Shown here: positions 25,793-34,625 of the stretch, in pieces | How positions within the stretch are numbered: the stretch's first letter is position 1 | Layout of the letters: each line of letters starts with the position of its first letter | Source: CBDDBX01 sp965225955 | Lineage (GTDB): Bacteria; Acidobacteriota; Aminicenantia; UBA2199 | Reading direction: 5' to 3' | Assembly: GCA_965225955.1 (NCBI GenBank) | Contig: CBDDBX010000036.1 | Coordinates: forward strand, 1 to 64,000 | DNA: 64,000 bases | Notes under the pieces: generated by a model | Database searches by the model: none | What the model saw: the letters and a program-made list of their open reading frames with translations, nothing else | Told to the model about the DNA's origin: nothing | Program-made: the position numbers and the translations under genes

Positions 25793-26689
25793 ATGAGACA
25801 GTTTATTATCTACACCATTATTGCACTTATTGTATTTAATCCATTTGTACTTGCTGCTTCAGAGACAGATAGTAGTAAAAGCGGAGAGGAGAAAAGAGAG
25901 AAGAAGAAAGAGGACAAGAAGGAAGAGTATACTAATGATCCTTTTTTAAAAGCTCTTGTCAAAGATGCAGGACATATACTTTCTGCTCCTGCAAGAATAA
26001 ACAGAAATAACTGGTTTTTATGGGTAGGAACCATTGCTGCGACCGGTATTCTTATTCATAATGATGAAGCAATATATAAAGAGTTTAAAAGTTACCAGAA
26101 GAAGAACAAATGGGTTGACAAGGTTAGTCCCCATATTACCAAGTTCGGAACAGGAGAGTACAACATTGGTATTGCGGGAGGATTTTTCCTTGGAGGTCTG
26201 TTACTGAAAGACAGAAAAGCAAAAGAAACAGCTAAACTTATTATCATGACATATCTTCAGACAGGTCTTGTAGTTCAGATAGGGAAACATATGTTTGGAC
26301 GTCAGAGACCATCGTGGGATAATGGCAAAGATAAGTGGCACGGTCCTTCCGGTTTCTTTGACAGATACAAAGCCGGGAAAATTTCAAAATATGATGCTTT
26401 TCCTTCAGGACATACCATTACTGTAATGGGTACGGCAGCAGTTATTTCTGAAATGTACAAAGATACTGTATGGGTTCCGGTTCTCAGTTACACAATGGCT
26501 GGTCTGGTAGGTCTTTCAAGAGTAACAGAAGATACCCACTGGTTGTCAGAGATTGTTCTTAGTACTGTACTGGGTATAGCTATAGGTAAATATGTTGTAA
26601 AACGCAGAAACAGAATGGGAAGAAAAATCAATATAATGCCTATGGTTGGTACAAATAAAATTGGGCTTAGCCTGAGCTATACTTTATAA
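25793..26689 (+). CDS. Exported PAP2-family phosphatase
   Basis: 298 residues. A signal peptide of about 22 residues (RQFIIYTIIALIVFNPFVLAAS) is followed by a highly charged Lys/Glu stretch. The three PAP2 motifs are present: KHMFGRQRP, PSGHT and SRVTEDTHWLSE (the usual final Asp is Glu). It probably removes a phosphate from a lipid phosphate or pyrophosphate on the outer face of the inner membrane or in the periplasm. The next gene, an outer-membrane barrel, begins 20 bases later, so the two may share a transcript. Leaderless start predicted. Confidence 0.9.
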   Translation: MRQFIIYTIIALIVFNPFVLAASETDSSKSGEEKREKKKEDKKEEYTNDPFLKALVKDAGHILSAPARINRNNWFLWVGTIAATGILIHNDEAIYKEFKSYQKKNKWVDKVSPHITKFGTGEYNIGIAGGFFLGGLLLKDRKAKETAKLIIMTYLQTGLVVQIGKHMFGRQRPSWDNGKDKWHGPSGFFDRYKAGKISKYDAFPSGHTITVMGTAAVISEMYKDTVWVPVLSYTMAGLVGLSRVTEDTHWLSEIVLSTVLGIAIGKYVVKRRNRMGRKINIMPMVGTNKIGLSLSYTL

Positions 26690-26709
26690 GGTTATTTACG
26701 GGGTCAAAT

Positions 26710-29100
26710 ATGAAGAAATTTACGATTGCAACAATTCTACTGATTTTTATTGCAGGATCTCTTTTTGCTGAGAACAAAAAAAAGGAGAAACCTGAATTCA
26801 ATAAGCACTCACTGAACTCTTTTATGAAAAAAGTTCTGCCAGGTGGAGAATTTTTCACAACTTACCTTGAGGCTTATGCACCGGATGCAACTCTCATGAA
26901 TGAAGAGAATAACGGTTTTGGCTTTCTGGATAACCCAAGAGTCAGTTTTGAAGGTGAATCCTTCTACAATTTTAACTGGTATGCCGGTAAAAACAGAATT
27001 AACTCTGCACTTAATCCAGGCTCATCAACAGTTATAATGCCTCTTGGCTCTGTTTCAGGTTTTCAGCTTGAAGGAGAAGCCGGCAGACACATGAGAAGAG
27101 GACTTGAATTCTCACTTGATCATTCTGATGCCGAAGGCTCACAGATAACAGGATCATGGGTTAATGCAGATATGGGGGGATACTTTAAATGGGCGAAGTT
27201 CCTTATAACCTCACCTGCAATTGACAGAGCAGATAAACTTTATAATACAAGAAGAGAAATTGAGAGCAGTTACTACGGTGACTATACACTCAATAAGAAA
27301 CTTGGAGATGGCAATTTTCATCTTGGAATGAGCTGGTTTGATATAAAAAGAAAATTTAACGATTTCAATAGTTTTGATACAACTTTTGGTGGAAGAAGCA
27401 GACTCTTTACAATGCTTCTTAAATATAGCAGGGAAACCGGTAACAATGGGAACCTTGAACTTTTTGCAGTTTATAATAACCGTAAAAGAGCAGAGCAGAA
27501 TGCTGAGTATGGCCTGTTACCACAGGAGAGCAGCAGTGTAAAGAGAAATGCCCTGGTACTTGGAAGTAATTACAGAAGTGGAAAACTGACACTAGGAGGA
27601 ACAATCTCTTTTGAAGATGAAAAAATCTCACCTTACACATCAGATTTCAGTAAAGATATGAAAGATCTTGATGGGGATATTTTCTTCCCTTCTTATAAAC
27701 TGGGTGATTTTAAATCATTTATAATTGATGCAGAAGCCGGGTACAAACTAACAGAAAACAACGAAAAACTGGACTCTTCTCTTTTTGCTGATATTCGCAT
27801 TTCAAGAGTAGAAGGTAAAGAAACTGTATTTAGTGAAACTCCGGTATATTTTGATCAGAACCCATTTCAGATTGTTAAATGGAACAGAGGTGCAAAATAC
27901 ACAAATATTAATGCAAAGCTGTCTGCCGGTGTTAATGGTACTCTCAGACTGTCAGAAAACAGCTCTCTTTCAGGCAAACTGTTTCTTACCTATCAGAGAC
28001 TTGGATTTGATAATTCAGATAATAATATAGATTTTGTTGCTCCGGGAGCAGATATTGAACTGTCACTTCTTGAGAAAAGCCCCAAAACCCTGAGATTTGC
28101 CCTTGGTATGCTACCTGTTGACGTTAGAGAGAATGTTAACCGTTTTCTTGAAACCGATAGTAGCTATGGGGAAATATATTACTGGAATGATGAAAACGGA
28201 GATAGGAAGTTCAACACAGGTGAAACCGGAGATCTCTACGGTTATACCGGAGGTAAATACCACAGTGTGAAAGATGGTATAAAAGCACCTATGAAATTCA
28301 GATTCCTTGTTGAGTATACAACCCCTATGTCCCGTAACTGGAACTTCAGAGTTAAAGGGATATTCAACAAAATGTTTAACTCACTATCTGTGAGGCATCC
28401 TGAAGAGTATGGATTCTATGAGAAACATGGTGAGTATGACCTCTACTTTTATGATAAAGTTATAAAAGAGTATATGCTTACAAATGGAAAGTATGACAGG
28501 GACCCTATGTCTGCGCATCTTCTGTTTGAGATAAAAGGTGGAGTTGAAAAGAAGTGGTTCTTCAACTTCTCGTTCCTTACACACTTTATACTGGGAAATA
28601 CTGCTTTCGGTAATGGCCCGGCAACCAATGATATTGGTATTATTGATGAGTCATCTGCTAATCCCAACTCATGGATTAACAGTTATGGCCGTGTTGATGG
28701 TGACAGAGCTTTTATGGGTAAACTATATGCAGGTTTCTTTGTTTTGAAAAATCTGTCCCTGGGTATTTCTGTTAAGTACAGAGATGGTGACCCATTTGCA
28801 TTTATCAACTACGCAAATGCTCATAATCAGTATGCAATGTACTATACTACCATTAAAGCTCTTGATGAGAAGGGGAGTGGCGATGGTCCGAGAGAAGATT
28901 ATCTTGCGGATCTTAGTATGAAAGCTACTTACTATTTTAAACTATTTGGAAAAGAGTCTACTGTAAGTCTTGCAGTTTTCAATATTCTTGATATTGGCTA
29001 TGAGATCTCAGAGTATGCTTTTGACATTAACAATAAAAGATATCCCAACGAACTTAATATGCCCCGAAGCATGAGACTCACTTTCAGTATGAAATTCTGA
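26710..29100 (+). CDS. Large outer-membrane beta-barrel protein (TonB-receptor-like, no plug seen)
   Basis: 796 residues. Signal peptide KKFTIATILLIFIAGSLFAE, then long alternating beta-strand sequence rich in Tyr, Phe, Asn and Gly, ending in RSMRLTFSMKF with the terminal Phe typical of outer-membrane proteins. The size and the late segment (LSMKATYYFKLFGKESTVSLAVFNILDIGYE) recall TonB-dependent receptor barrels. I do not recognise a plug domain or TonB box, so it may be a barrel-only relative. The substrate is unknown. It follows the PAP2 gene closely. Its presence shows the cell has an outer membrane. Confidence 0.8.
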   Translation: MKKFTIATILLIFIAGSLFAENKKKEKPEFNKHSLNSFMKKVLPGGEFFTTYLEAYAPDATLMNEENNGFGFLDNPRVSFEGESFYNFNWYAGKNRINSALNPGSSTVIMPLGSVSGFQLEGEAGRHMRRGLEFSLDHSDAEGSQITGSWVNADMGGYFKWAKFLITSPAIDRADKLYNTRREIESSYYGDYTLNKKLGDGNFHLGMSWFDIKRKFNDFNSFDTTFGGRSRLFTMLLKYSRETGNNGNLELFAVYNNRKRAEQNAEYGLLPQESSSVKRNALVLGSNYRSGKLTLGGTISFEDEKISPYTSDFSKDMKDLDGDIFFPSYKLGDFKSFIIDAEAGYKLTENNEKLDSSLFADIRISRVEGKETVFSETPVYFDQNPFQIVKWNRGAKYTNINAKLSAGVNGTLRLSENSSLSGKLFLTYQRLGFDNSDNNIDFVAPGADIELSLLEKSPKTLRFALGMLPVDVRENVNRFLETDSSYGEIYYWNDENGDRKFNTGETGDLYGYTGGKYHSVKDGIKAPMKFRFLVEYTTPMSRNWNFRVKGIFNKMFNSLSVRHPEEYGFYEKHGEYDLYFYDKVIKEYMLTNGKYDRDPMSAHLLFEIKGGVEKKWFFNFSFLTHFILGNTAFGNGPATNDIGIIDESSANPNSWINSYGRVDGDRAFMGKLYAGFFVLKNLSLGISVKYRDGDPFAFINYANAHNQYAMYYTTIKALDEKGSGDGPREDYLADLSMKATYYFKLFGKESTVSLAVFNILDIGYEISEYAFDINNKRYPNELNMPRSMRLTFSMKF

Positions 29101-29131
29101 TATATCAGAGGAGTAAATTGATGTGTAGTAC

Positions 29132-29160
29132 TGTAAATTTCCTGTTGACAGTGGTATAAT
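29132..29160 (+). promoter_or_regulatory. Promoter of the ABC-2-like gene, leaderless arrangement
   Basis: Perfect TATAAT at 29155-29160, seven bases, ATG at 29168. The -35 at the right distance is only TGTAAA (29132-29137). No SD. Confidence 0.6.
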
Positions 29161-29167
29161 CTGCGTT

Positions 29168-30940
29168 ATGAAGATACTATTTTATGAGTTTAAACGGTTA
29201 ACTAATGTAAGGTTTATAGCCTTTACAGCAATAATCTTTGCCTTACTTCTTGGCTATTTTTATAGAGGTGTGACTCTTCATGAGAAATTTACAGAAAACA
29301 GTAGTAAATTTCAGAACAGTTCAGCTGAAGAGATCAGACTGATTCCTCCTGCAATGGCAGGAATTCTGGTACCTGAGCAGTATTCATCAGTTCTCAAAAT
29401 AGGGATCACAGACAGTGGTAAAACAGAAATAGTACAGAACGTAACTGACAGTAGTCTTCAGTTAATTAATAATTTTGCTCTTTTTCTCTTCGTATTTTTT
29501 GCAGTTTTTTTCTATACCGGTACTACATTCTGCTCTATAAGGTATTTAAGAGAACATAAAGCTTTTGGGCCTTTTAAAGTGTTATTGAGGCTGGCTGTAA
29601 GATTTATTCTTCAGAACAGTCTTGTGCTGATAGTTATAACTCTGTCAGCTTCAATTGCAGTTATTTCAAATGGCCTGGGATTTCAGGATATGGAGAGAAG
29701 TTTTATTTTTGAATTTCTTCTTCTTATGTCTATAGTGAATCTTCTCTTTTTCGGTGCAGGAATTCTGAGTTCCTATATGGTAAAAGAGCACAGACACAGA
29801 AATACGATACTTACAGTAACTGCTGCGATACTACTTTTTGTTGCACCTGTAATAAGTAATTTTGTTCTGCCTACAGGGGTAATTGCCACAGATAGTGTGA
29901 ACAGCGAAAGAGAGGTGTTAATAAAGAGCGGCTCAGGTACTATGGTTAACAAAATTAAAAAACTTAATCAGAAATTCCATGATAATAAACTTGGAGATAT
30001 AGCATCATATGAATCAGCAATCATATGCTCCCCAGTATCTTACATGATCAATTTCATTGAAAGTGGTTCAGGGAAATGCTCCAGATCACGGCTTGATTTT
30101 ATAAAATATTGCAATAATATCAATCTGAAGAAGATAGAAGCAGGTGAATACAGGGAAAATATTCCTGCTACATGGAACAGCAGAGTATACTATCCTTCCG
30201 GTATAAGTTCTGCCAGGTTCTTCTATTCAGCAGTGGCTCTGCTATTAATGGGGGCTGTACTGTTTATTGTTAATTCTGAAAAAAAGAAACTAACACTTAA
30301 ACTCGATACTGAAGCTCTTGACAGCAGTATTAAATATCTTCTGGAAGAAGGAGGGGCTTTTGGTTTTCTTAAAGCAGAAGCAGTAGAGACCTCAGCGATA
30401 ACAGATTATATTGCAAGTGAATATGGCTACCTGAGATGGTCACATATAAAGAAGAGTGACTGGCCGGGTAATATGTCAGTATTTGAGATTCTGGAGTTTC
30501 TGAATCTCAATTTTGACAGAGATCGTGCAGTTGAACTGGCTGTAAAAAACAATATTCATTTCAGTAGTGAAGATATGGCCAAGCAGACCTATTCAGCCAA
30601 ACTTGTTATGGCTTCAAAAGAGAGATTAAATCTCAGAGCAGAAGATTTCAGAAAGAAAATTGGCTCTCTTGATGAAGATAAAATTGTTAAGCTGATAGGT
30701 TGTTGTTTTATGACAACCAGATTTGATAAGCTTATTTTCGAAGATATATTTGTAAATATTAAAGAGAGGGATATTACCTTTTTCAAAGATTTTTTCAAAA
30801 AAGTAGCTGAACAGGAAGGCAAATATATCCTCTATGTTGGCTCAGAGTATTTTCCTGTATTCGATCCTCTACAGTTTGCAGATAATAGCAATAATCCTTA
30901 TCCTGTGCATAAAGAGACAAAATCTTTTACCAGACACTGA
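29168..30940 (+). CDS. ABC-2-like membrane protein with a C-terminal domain resembling a degenerate ABC ATPase
   Basis: 590 residues, not firmly recognised. The N-terminal part has one hydrophobic segment at about 15-33, a soluble stretch, four more between about 97 and 235, a second soluble region and a last segment near 345-365. That layout recalls ABC-2 permeases. The C-terminal 220 residues read like an ABC nucleotide-binding domain without its motifs: SVFEILEFLNLNF (like the region after a Q-loop), GSLDEDKIVKLIGCCFMTTRFDKLIFEDIF (like signature plus Walker B), then GKYILYVGSE. No Walker A is present. Leaderless start predicted. Function unknown; the ATPase relation is inference. Confidence 0.7.
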   Translation: MKILFYEFKRLTNVRFIAFTAIIFALLLGYFYRGVTLHEKFTENSSKFQNSSAEEIRLIPPAMAGILVPEQYSSVLKIGITDSGKTEIVQNVTDSSLQLINNFALFLFVFFAVFFYTGTTFCSIRYLREHKAFGPFKVLLRLAVRFILQNSLVLIVITLSASIAVISNGLGFQDMERSFIFEFLLLMSIVNLLFFGAGILSSYMVKEHRHRNTILTVTAAILLFVAPVISNFVLPTGVIATDSVNSEREVLIKSGSGTMVNKIKKLNQKFHDNKLGDIASYESAIICSPVSYMINFIESGSGKCSRSRLDFIKYCNNINLKKIEAGEYRENIPATWNSRVYYPSGISSARFFYSAVALLLMGAVLFIVNSEKKKLTLKLDTEALDSSIKYLLEEGGAFGFLKAEAVETSAITDYIASEYGYLRWSHIKKSDWPGNMSVFEILEFLNLNFDRDRAVELAVKNNIHFSSEDMAKQTYSAKLVMASKERLNLRAEDFRKKIGSLDEDKIVKLIGCCFMTTRFDKLIFEDIFVNIKERDITFFKDFFKKVAEQEGKYILYVGSEYFPVFDPLQFADNSNNPYPVHKETKSFTRH

Positions 30941-30972
30941 TAAAAAAATAGTAAGAATATAAGGTGGAGGGA

Positions 30973-31017
30973 AAAGCCCTCTACACAAAGTGAGGGCTTT
31001 AAATTTTATTTTTTTAA
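30973..31017. terminator. Terminator between convergent genes
   Basis: AAAGCCCTC / GAGGGCTTT nine-bp stem (30973-30981, 30992-31000) with a ten-base loop, followed on the plus strand by AAATTTTATTTTTTT. Serves the gene ending at 30940 and possibly the leftward gene at 31014. Confidence 0.8.
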
Positions 31018-31373
31018 CCTGAAATTTTTACAGACGATTTAAAGCGGGTTTTGAAGAAATAGTAGATACTTTTCGCAATTTCAATTGCTGAATTGCTGTC
31101 TTTCTCGTATAACTGATTAAGCCACTCAGTGATAGATTCCATTATTCTCAGAATAAACAACCAGCCGTCATCCATATAGAGTGCGTTAATATCAGTATTG
31201 AGATCAACTATATTATTGTCGGAACTGCTTTCCTGATCATCAGCTTTTTTATACTCAATATCAAAAATTGTTATTATCTGATCAGCTGTCTGTTTAAGAC
31301 ATTCAGATGCTCTATCATTATCGGCATTGATAATGGTTTGTATCTTTGCAATCAGTTCCTGTTTATCCTGCAT
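31014..31373 (-). CDS. Conserved-context hypothetical protein downstream of an XRE regulator
   Basis: 119 residues, not recognised. It is acidic and helical (IAKIQTIINADNDRASECLKQTADQIITIFDIEY; WLFILRIMESITEWLNQLYEKD) with no membrane segment. It starts seven bases after the stop of the HTH gene and has only a weak ribosome site, so it is probably translated as part of that unit. A partner or effector of the regulator is possible, but nothing in the sequence shows this. Confidence 0.6.
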   Translation of the reverse strand: MQDKQELIAKIQTIINADNDRASECLKQTADQIITIFDIEYKKADDQESSSDNNIVDLNTDINALYMDDGWLFILRIMESITEWLNQLYEKDSNSAIEIAKSIYYFFKTRFKSSVKISG

Positions 31374-31380
31374 TGTAAAA

Positions 31381-31827
31381 TTATCCTACGTCTGACTTTT
31401 TCTCTTCAGCTTCCCGTTTTGCATCAAGGGAAGAAATATAATCTTTAATTTCTTCTTTAAGGAGAATCCATTTCGCTATCATACCGTGACGCACACCACT
31501 GTCGTGCATATATTCAAGCATCTCATTGATCCATTTATTATCTTCAGGCAGGTCAGGGAAAATGTCGTTAATATTTGGTCCTTTACTGCTTATAAACATT
31601 TCGCCTTCATCGTGAAGGAACCAGTGAAGATTAAGATTAAGGTTTTTATGAGCAAAATAGAGAAATTCAAAAGAAGGTCTTTTTATTCCATGCTCCATCA
31701 GTGATATGAGGGATTTGGATACATTGGTTTTAGCTGCAAGTGCAGTTTGTGTTATACCCAACTCGTCACGAAACTTTCTGGCCTGACTTGCCCAGAATTC
31801 AATTTTTTCTTTGTAAAGTGTATTCAT
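31381..31827 (-). CDS. XRE/Cro-family helix-turn-helix regulator
   Basis: 148 residues. An N-terminal HTH_3 fold at about 15-70 is clear: FRDELGITQTALAAKTNVSKSLISLMEHGIKRPSFEFLYFAHKNLNLNLHWFL. The rest is a helical C-terminal region without a recognised sensor domain. It has a GGAGAG ribosome site and reads with the small gene at 31014. Targets are unknown; no clear operator palindrome was seen in the 220-bp gap upstream, which is simply A/T-rich. Confidence 0.85.
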   Translation of the reverse strand: MNTLYKEKIEFWASQARKFRDELGITQTALAAKTNVSKSLISLMEHGIKRPSFEFLYFAHKNLNLNLHWFLHDEGEMFISSKGPNINDIFPDLPEDNKWINEMLEYMHDSGVRHGMIAKWILLKEEIKDYISSLDAKREAEEKKSDVG

Positions 31828-32050
31828 TTTCTAATGCTCTCCGTTTTTAATTTTCTTCTGTCTAATTAATAATACAGAAATGATGTTTTTCAAACTTTCT
31901 TTTTTTCTCATAAAACTATTATCTTCTCCCCATTAATATTTTCACAAACAAGTTGCATATAAGAAATTATCACATTGAATAATTGATTGCAATAGCATAA
32001 CAACGTTAATGTCACAAAACAGACATTTTTCTACCGATATATCCCATCTT

Positions 32051-33808
32051 TTAAAGAGTTGACAGGATATTTTCAAGTTCTGATTCAGTTTTTCGCAATA
32101 TTTCCGCCTCTTCAGGATAGAAAGATGAGAGTCTCATTCTGTCATCTTTAACATAATTGTAAATTGTCAGGAAGCAGTTGAAAAAATCTCTGTTCTTAAG
32201 ATAAGTAAAAAAACCTTCACCTGATCTGTTCTCATTATTCAACAGGGAATTCAGTGATTCTGATGGAGTAACAAGTTTTTCTGCCAGAGGAAGAGGATAG
32301 CTGGTAGAGGAATTCAGAATACTTTTAAATCTGAGCTGTTTGCGATACTTATCGTTTCCTGAAATCAGGCGATATATAGGAGTGGAAACATAAGGAACAG
32401 TAAATGGAGCATGAGGAAGAAGTTTGAATCCCGACCAGTTTCTCATGAGTTCAGTTATAATACAGAATTCTTCTACAAATTCCGGCCAGGAGGATTCATG
32501 ATCACTGCTTATCCAGTAGTGATAGTTTCGTATACCTGAAACTTCAAAGGTTTCGACCAGCTCTTTTATCTTTTCAACGTCAGGTATTTTTTTACCTGCC
32601 CTTCTGCCTCTTTCCTGAGTAAAGACATCAGTACCAAGCCATAGAAGGGGAGAGCCATCAACATAAAGTGAATTATCTGAAACCAGATCAATGAGTCTGG
32701 TGTCTATATTCATCTCTTTTGTAAAGAAAGAGTTTACAGAAGTCTGAATGCCCCAGGTTCTGAACCCTTTGCTTCTTATGATATCAAAAACCTCACCTGC
32801 AAAATTCTGATCCTGAAGGATGTCGTCGTCATTAATGTTAATATATCCCGGGGTTCCAAAAGCAGATACCTGATCAAGTAGCCGGGAAAAGAGGGGGAGA
32901 GGCAGTTTTCTGACTTTTCTTCCCTGAACCTTTGAACAGAAAAGGCAACTTCTTTCGCATCCTCTGCTGATGTTTATTTCCAGTCCCTCTTTAAGATGGT
33001 GTTTTTTTAAAAAAGAGAGGTCAAAAGCGAAATTACTGAAATCCTCAGTTTTTGGACTCTGATTAAAATCTGAAATTATAAGTAAGCCCTTAAGGTTAAC
33101 AACTACACCGGGAATTTCCAGAATCTTATCGATAGAGTTATTCTGAACAGCTGCCATTAGTTCAGCAAAAGATGTATCAGCTTCACCTCTTATGAAGAAG
33201 TTAACCATATCCAGATAGTAGGCAGTTTCCATTGGGTTCAGTGTTACTGAAGGTCCACCTGCAGCAATAAGGATTGAAGAATTCTCTTTTAGGTTTTTAA
33301 GAAGATCTGCGGTTTCAGGCAGGAGATCTTCAAAAAGAGTAAGCCCCAGTACGGAATTCTGCTTTAGTGAGCATTCTTTCAGTTCATCAAAAGTAGCTTT
33401 CAGTGTGTCTACTTTGAATCCTTTTCTTACAAGAGAAGAACCAATAAATATAGATGCAGTGGTAACATCTATCGTTTCCCATCTCTTATCAGTTTTCAGA
33501 TACGGATATATTAAGGTTACCAGATCCGGTATTGGGGGAAGCGAATAGTTTTCGTCAGGTACAGTTAGATTTAAAGAGGAAAAGTGACCAGATCTATCTT
33601 CTGGATTGATTGTCAGATACAGATTGCCTCCCTTTTCCCTGAATGAAGATGTACCTTCTTTCTGTAAATCTACATAGATTTTTTCAAAATCCTTCAGTTT
33701 CTGTTCAGAAAGCCTCTTTTCAATTAAGGGGAGAATCTCAAAAATATCTCTTAAACTACTATTTTCGCTGTAGGAAATAATCCATTTACCTTCTGGTATA
33801 AAACTCAT
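32051..33808 (-). CDS. Radical SAM protein with B12-binding-like N-terminal domain
   Basis: 585 residues. The middle part contains the radical SAM cluster motif in SRGCERSCLFCS (CxxxCxxC). The preceding region (VTTASIFIGSSLVRKGFKVDTLKAT, SILIAAGGPSVTLNPMETAYYLDMVNFFIRGEAD) looks like the Rossmann-type cobalamin-binding domain of B12-dependent radical SAM enzymes, although the classical DxHxxG motif is absent. The substrate is unknown. It stands alone. TATAAT ends six bases before the ATG, inside the end of the preceding small gene's 3' region, and there is no SD. Confidence 0.82.
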   Translation of the reverse strand: MSFIPEGKWIISYSENSSLRDIFEILPLIEKRLSEQKLKDFEKIYVDLQKEGTSSFREKGGNLYLTINPEDRSGHFSSLNLTVPDENYSLPPIPDLVTLIYPYLKTDKRWETIDVTTASIFIGSSLVRKGFKVDTLKATFDELKECSLKQNSVLGLTLFEDLLPETADLLKNLKENSSILIAAGGPSVTLNPMETAYYLDMVNFFIRGEADTSFAELMAAVQNNSIDKILEIPGVVVNLKGLLIISDFNQSPKTEDFSNFAFDLSFLKKHHLKEGLEINISRGCERSCLFCSKVQGRKVRKLPLPLFSRLLDQVSAFGTPGYININDDDILQDQNFAGEVFDIIRSKGFRTWGIQTSVNSFFTKEMNIDTRLIDLVSDNSLYVDGSPLLWLGTDVFTQERGRRAGKKIPDVEKIKELVETFEVSGIRNYHYWISSDHESSWPEFVEEFCIITELMRNWSGFKLLPHAPFTVPYVSTPIYRLISGNDKYRKQLRFKSILNSSTSYPLPLAEKLVTPSESLNSLLNNENRSGEGFFTYLKNRDFFNCFLTIYNYVKDDRMRLSSFYPEEAEILRKTESELENILSTL

Positions 33809-33814
33809 TTGCAG

Positions 33815-33820
33815 ATTATA
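33815..33820 (-). promoter_or_regulatory. -10 element of the radical SAM gene, leaderless arrangement
   Basis: Perfect TATAAT on the minus strand, then CTGCAA, then ATG at 33808. No strong -35 hexamer is visible. Confidence 0.6.
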
Positions 33821-33843
33821 TCAGTTTTTTCTGTAACCTGTTA

Positions 33844-34098
33844 CTAAAAGAGCATGTAAACAATGTAATTGTAGCAACTGTTCAGTTCACTATAGAAGAG
33901 ATATAAAAGAATAGCCGCAATGACTGTTACTCTTATAACAGTACTGCTTCTATCAGGTTTTCTTGTTATAGTCCGAATCAGGAGGAAGTAAATTATAACT
34001 ACAGCTATCGCAATTCTTATCCATGTATCAACTGCAAAGATGAAAACGCCGTTAATTCCGTATCGGAACAGAAAACCGTCAAGGTTGATAAAAGGCAT
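33844..34098 (-). CDS. Small two-span membrane protein
   Basis: 84 residues with two hydrophobic segments (IRIAIAVVIIYFLLI and VIRVTVIAAILLYLFY) joined by a basic loop (RTITRKPDRSS). Not recognised. It starts one base after the stop of the coiled-coil gene upstream and has no SD of its own, so translation probably depends on coupling. Confidence 0.55.
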   Translation of the reverse strand: MPFINLDGFLFRYGINGVFIFAVDTWIRIAIAVVIIYFLLIRTITRKPDRSSTVIRVTVIAAILLYLFYSELNSCYNYIVYMLF

Positions 34099-34099
34099 A

Positions 34100-34402
34100 T
34101 TAAACTCTGGCTGCCAGAGCCTCTTCAGCTTCAGCTACAAGTTCTTTGTGAGCTTTTATCTGTTTCTCAAGAATTGATGCCCGGATTTTATGAGTAGGAA
34201 GAGGAGAGTCTGCATTTTCTATTTTCTCAATTTCTTCAGAAAGTTCTTCTATTTTAATATTTACAATAGCAATAAGTGATCCGTAGAACTCGCGGGGATC
34301 ATTTTTACGCATAAGTGTGCCGACTTTGCGTTTTTTCTCTTTCTGCCATCCATTTGCATTCAGCATATGCTGATATTCATCTATTGATTCTGGTATCCTC
34401 AT
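34100..34402 (-). CDS. Small coiled-coil protein
   Basis: 100 residues from the second ATG (34400-34402), chosen because GGAG lies six bases before it; an upstream in-frame ATG at 34414 would add MEIS and is also possible. The sequence is highly charged with heptad-like helices (IVNIKIEELSEEIEKIENAD; ILEKQIKAHKELVAEAEEALAARV). Not recognised. The promoter is at 34428-34456 and it is divergent from pheA. Confidence 0.6.
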   Translation of the reverse strand: MRIPESIDEYQHMLNANGWQKEKKRKVGTLMRKNDPREFYGSLIAIVNIKIEELSEEIEKIENADSPLPTHKIRASILEKQIKAHKELVAEAEEALAARV

Positions 34403-34427
34403 TGAAATCTCCATAAGATTAAAAAAA

Positions 34428-34456
34428 ATTATATTACAAAAACAGAAGCTTCACAA
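34428..34456 (-). promoter_or_regulatory. Promoter of the small coiled-coil gene
   Basis: Minus strand TTGTGA (34451-34456), 17-bp spacer, TATAAT (34428-34433). The expected start leaves a very short leader before the first ATG, or about 17 nt with an SD before the second. Confidence 0.6.
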
Positions 34457-34562
34457 TAGAATGGTTGAAAGCACATTAAGCATTGTGAAGATTATTCAGT
34501 TTCACGTGACGAAACCTCTTTATGATTCTGAATTCGGGGTTTACTTTACTTATTGTTCAGTT

Positions 34563-34592
34563 TTGACAATAACATCTGTAGTAACATATAAT
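34563..34592 (+). promoter_or_regulatory. Sigma-70 promoter of pheA-dut
   Basis: TTGACA (34563-34568), 18-bp spacer, TATAAT (34587-34592); both hexamers are perfect. Leader about 27 nt with an AGGAGG ribosome site. Confidence 0.85.
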
Positions 34593-34625
34593 TCCATTGC
34601 TTTTGAAATAAGCCAGGAGGGATTT

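Noticed and set aside
29145..29150. TTGACA as the -35 of the gene at 29168
   Set aside because: It is only four bases from TATAAT, far too close; the usable -35 at 17 bp is the weaker TGTAAA.
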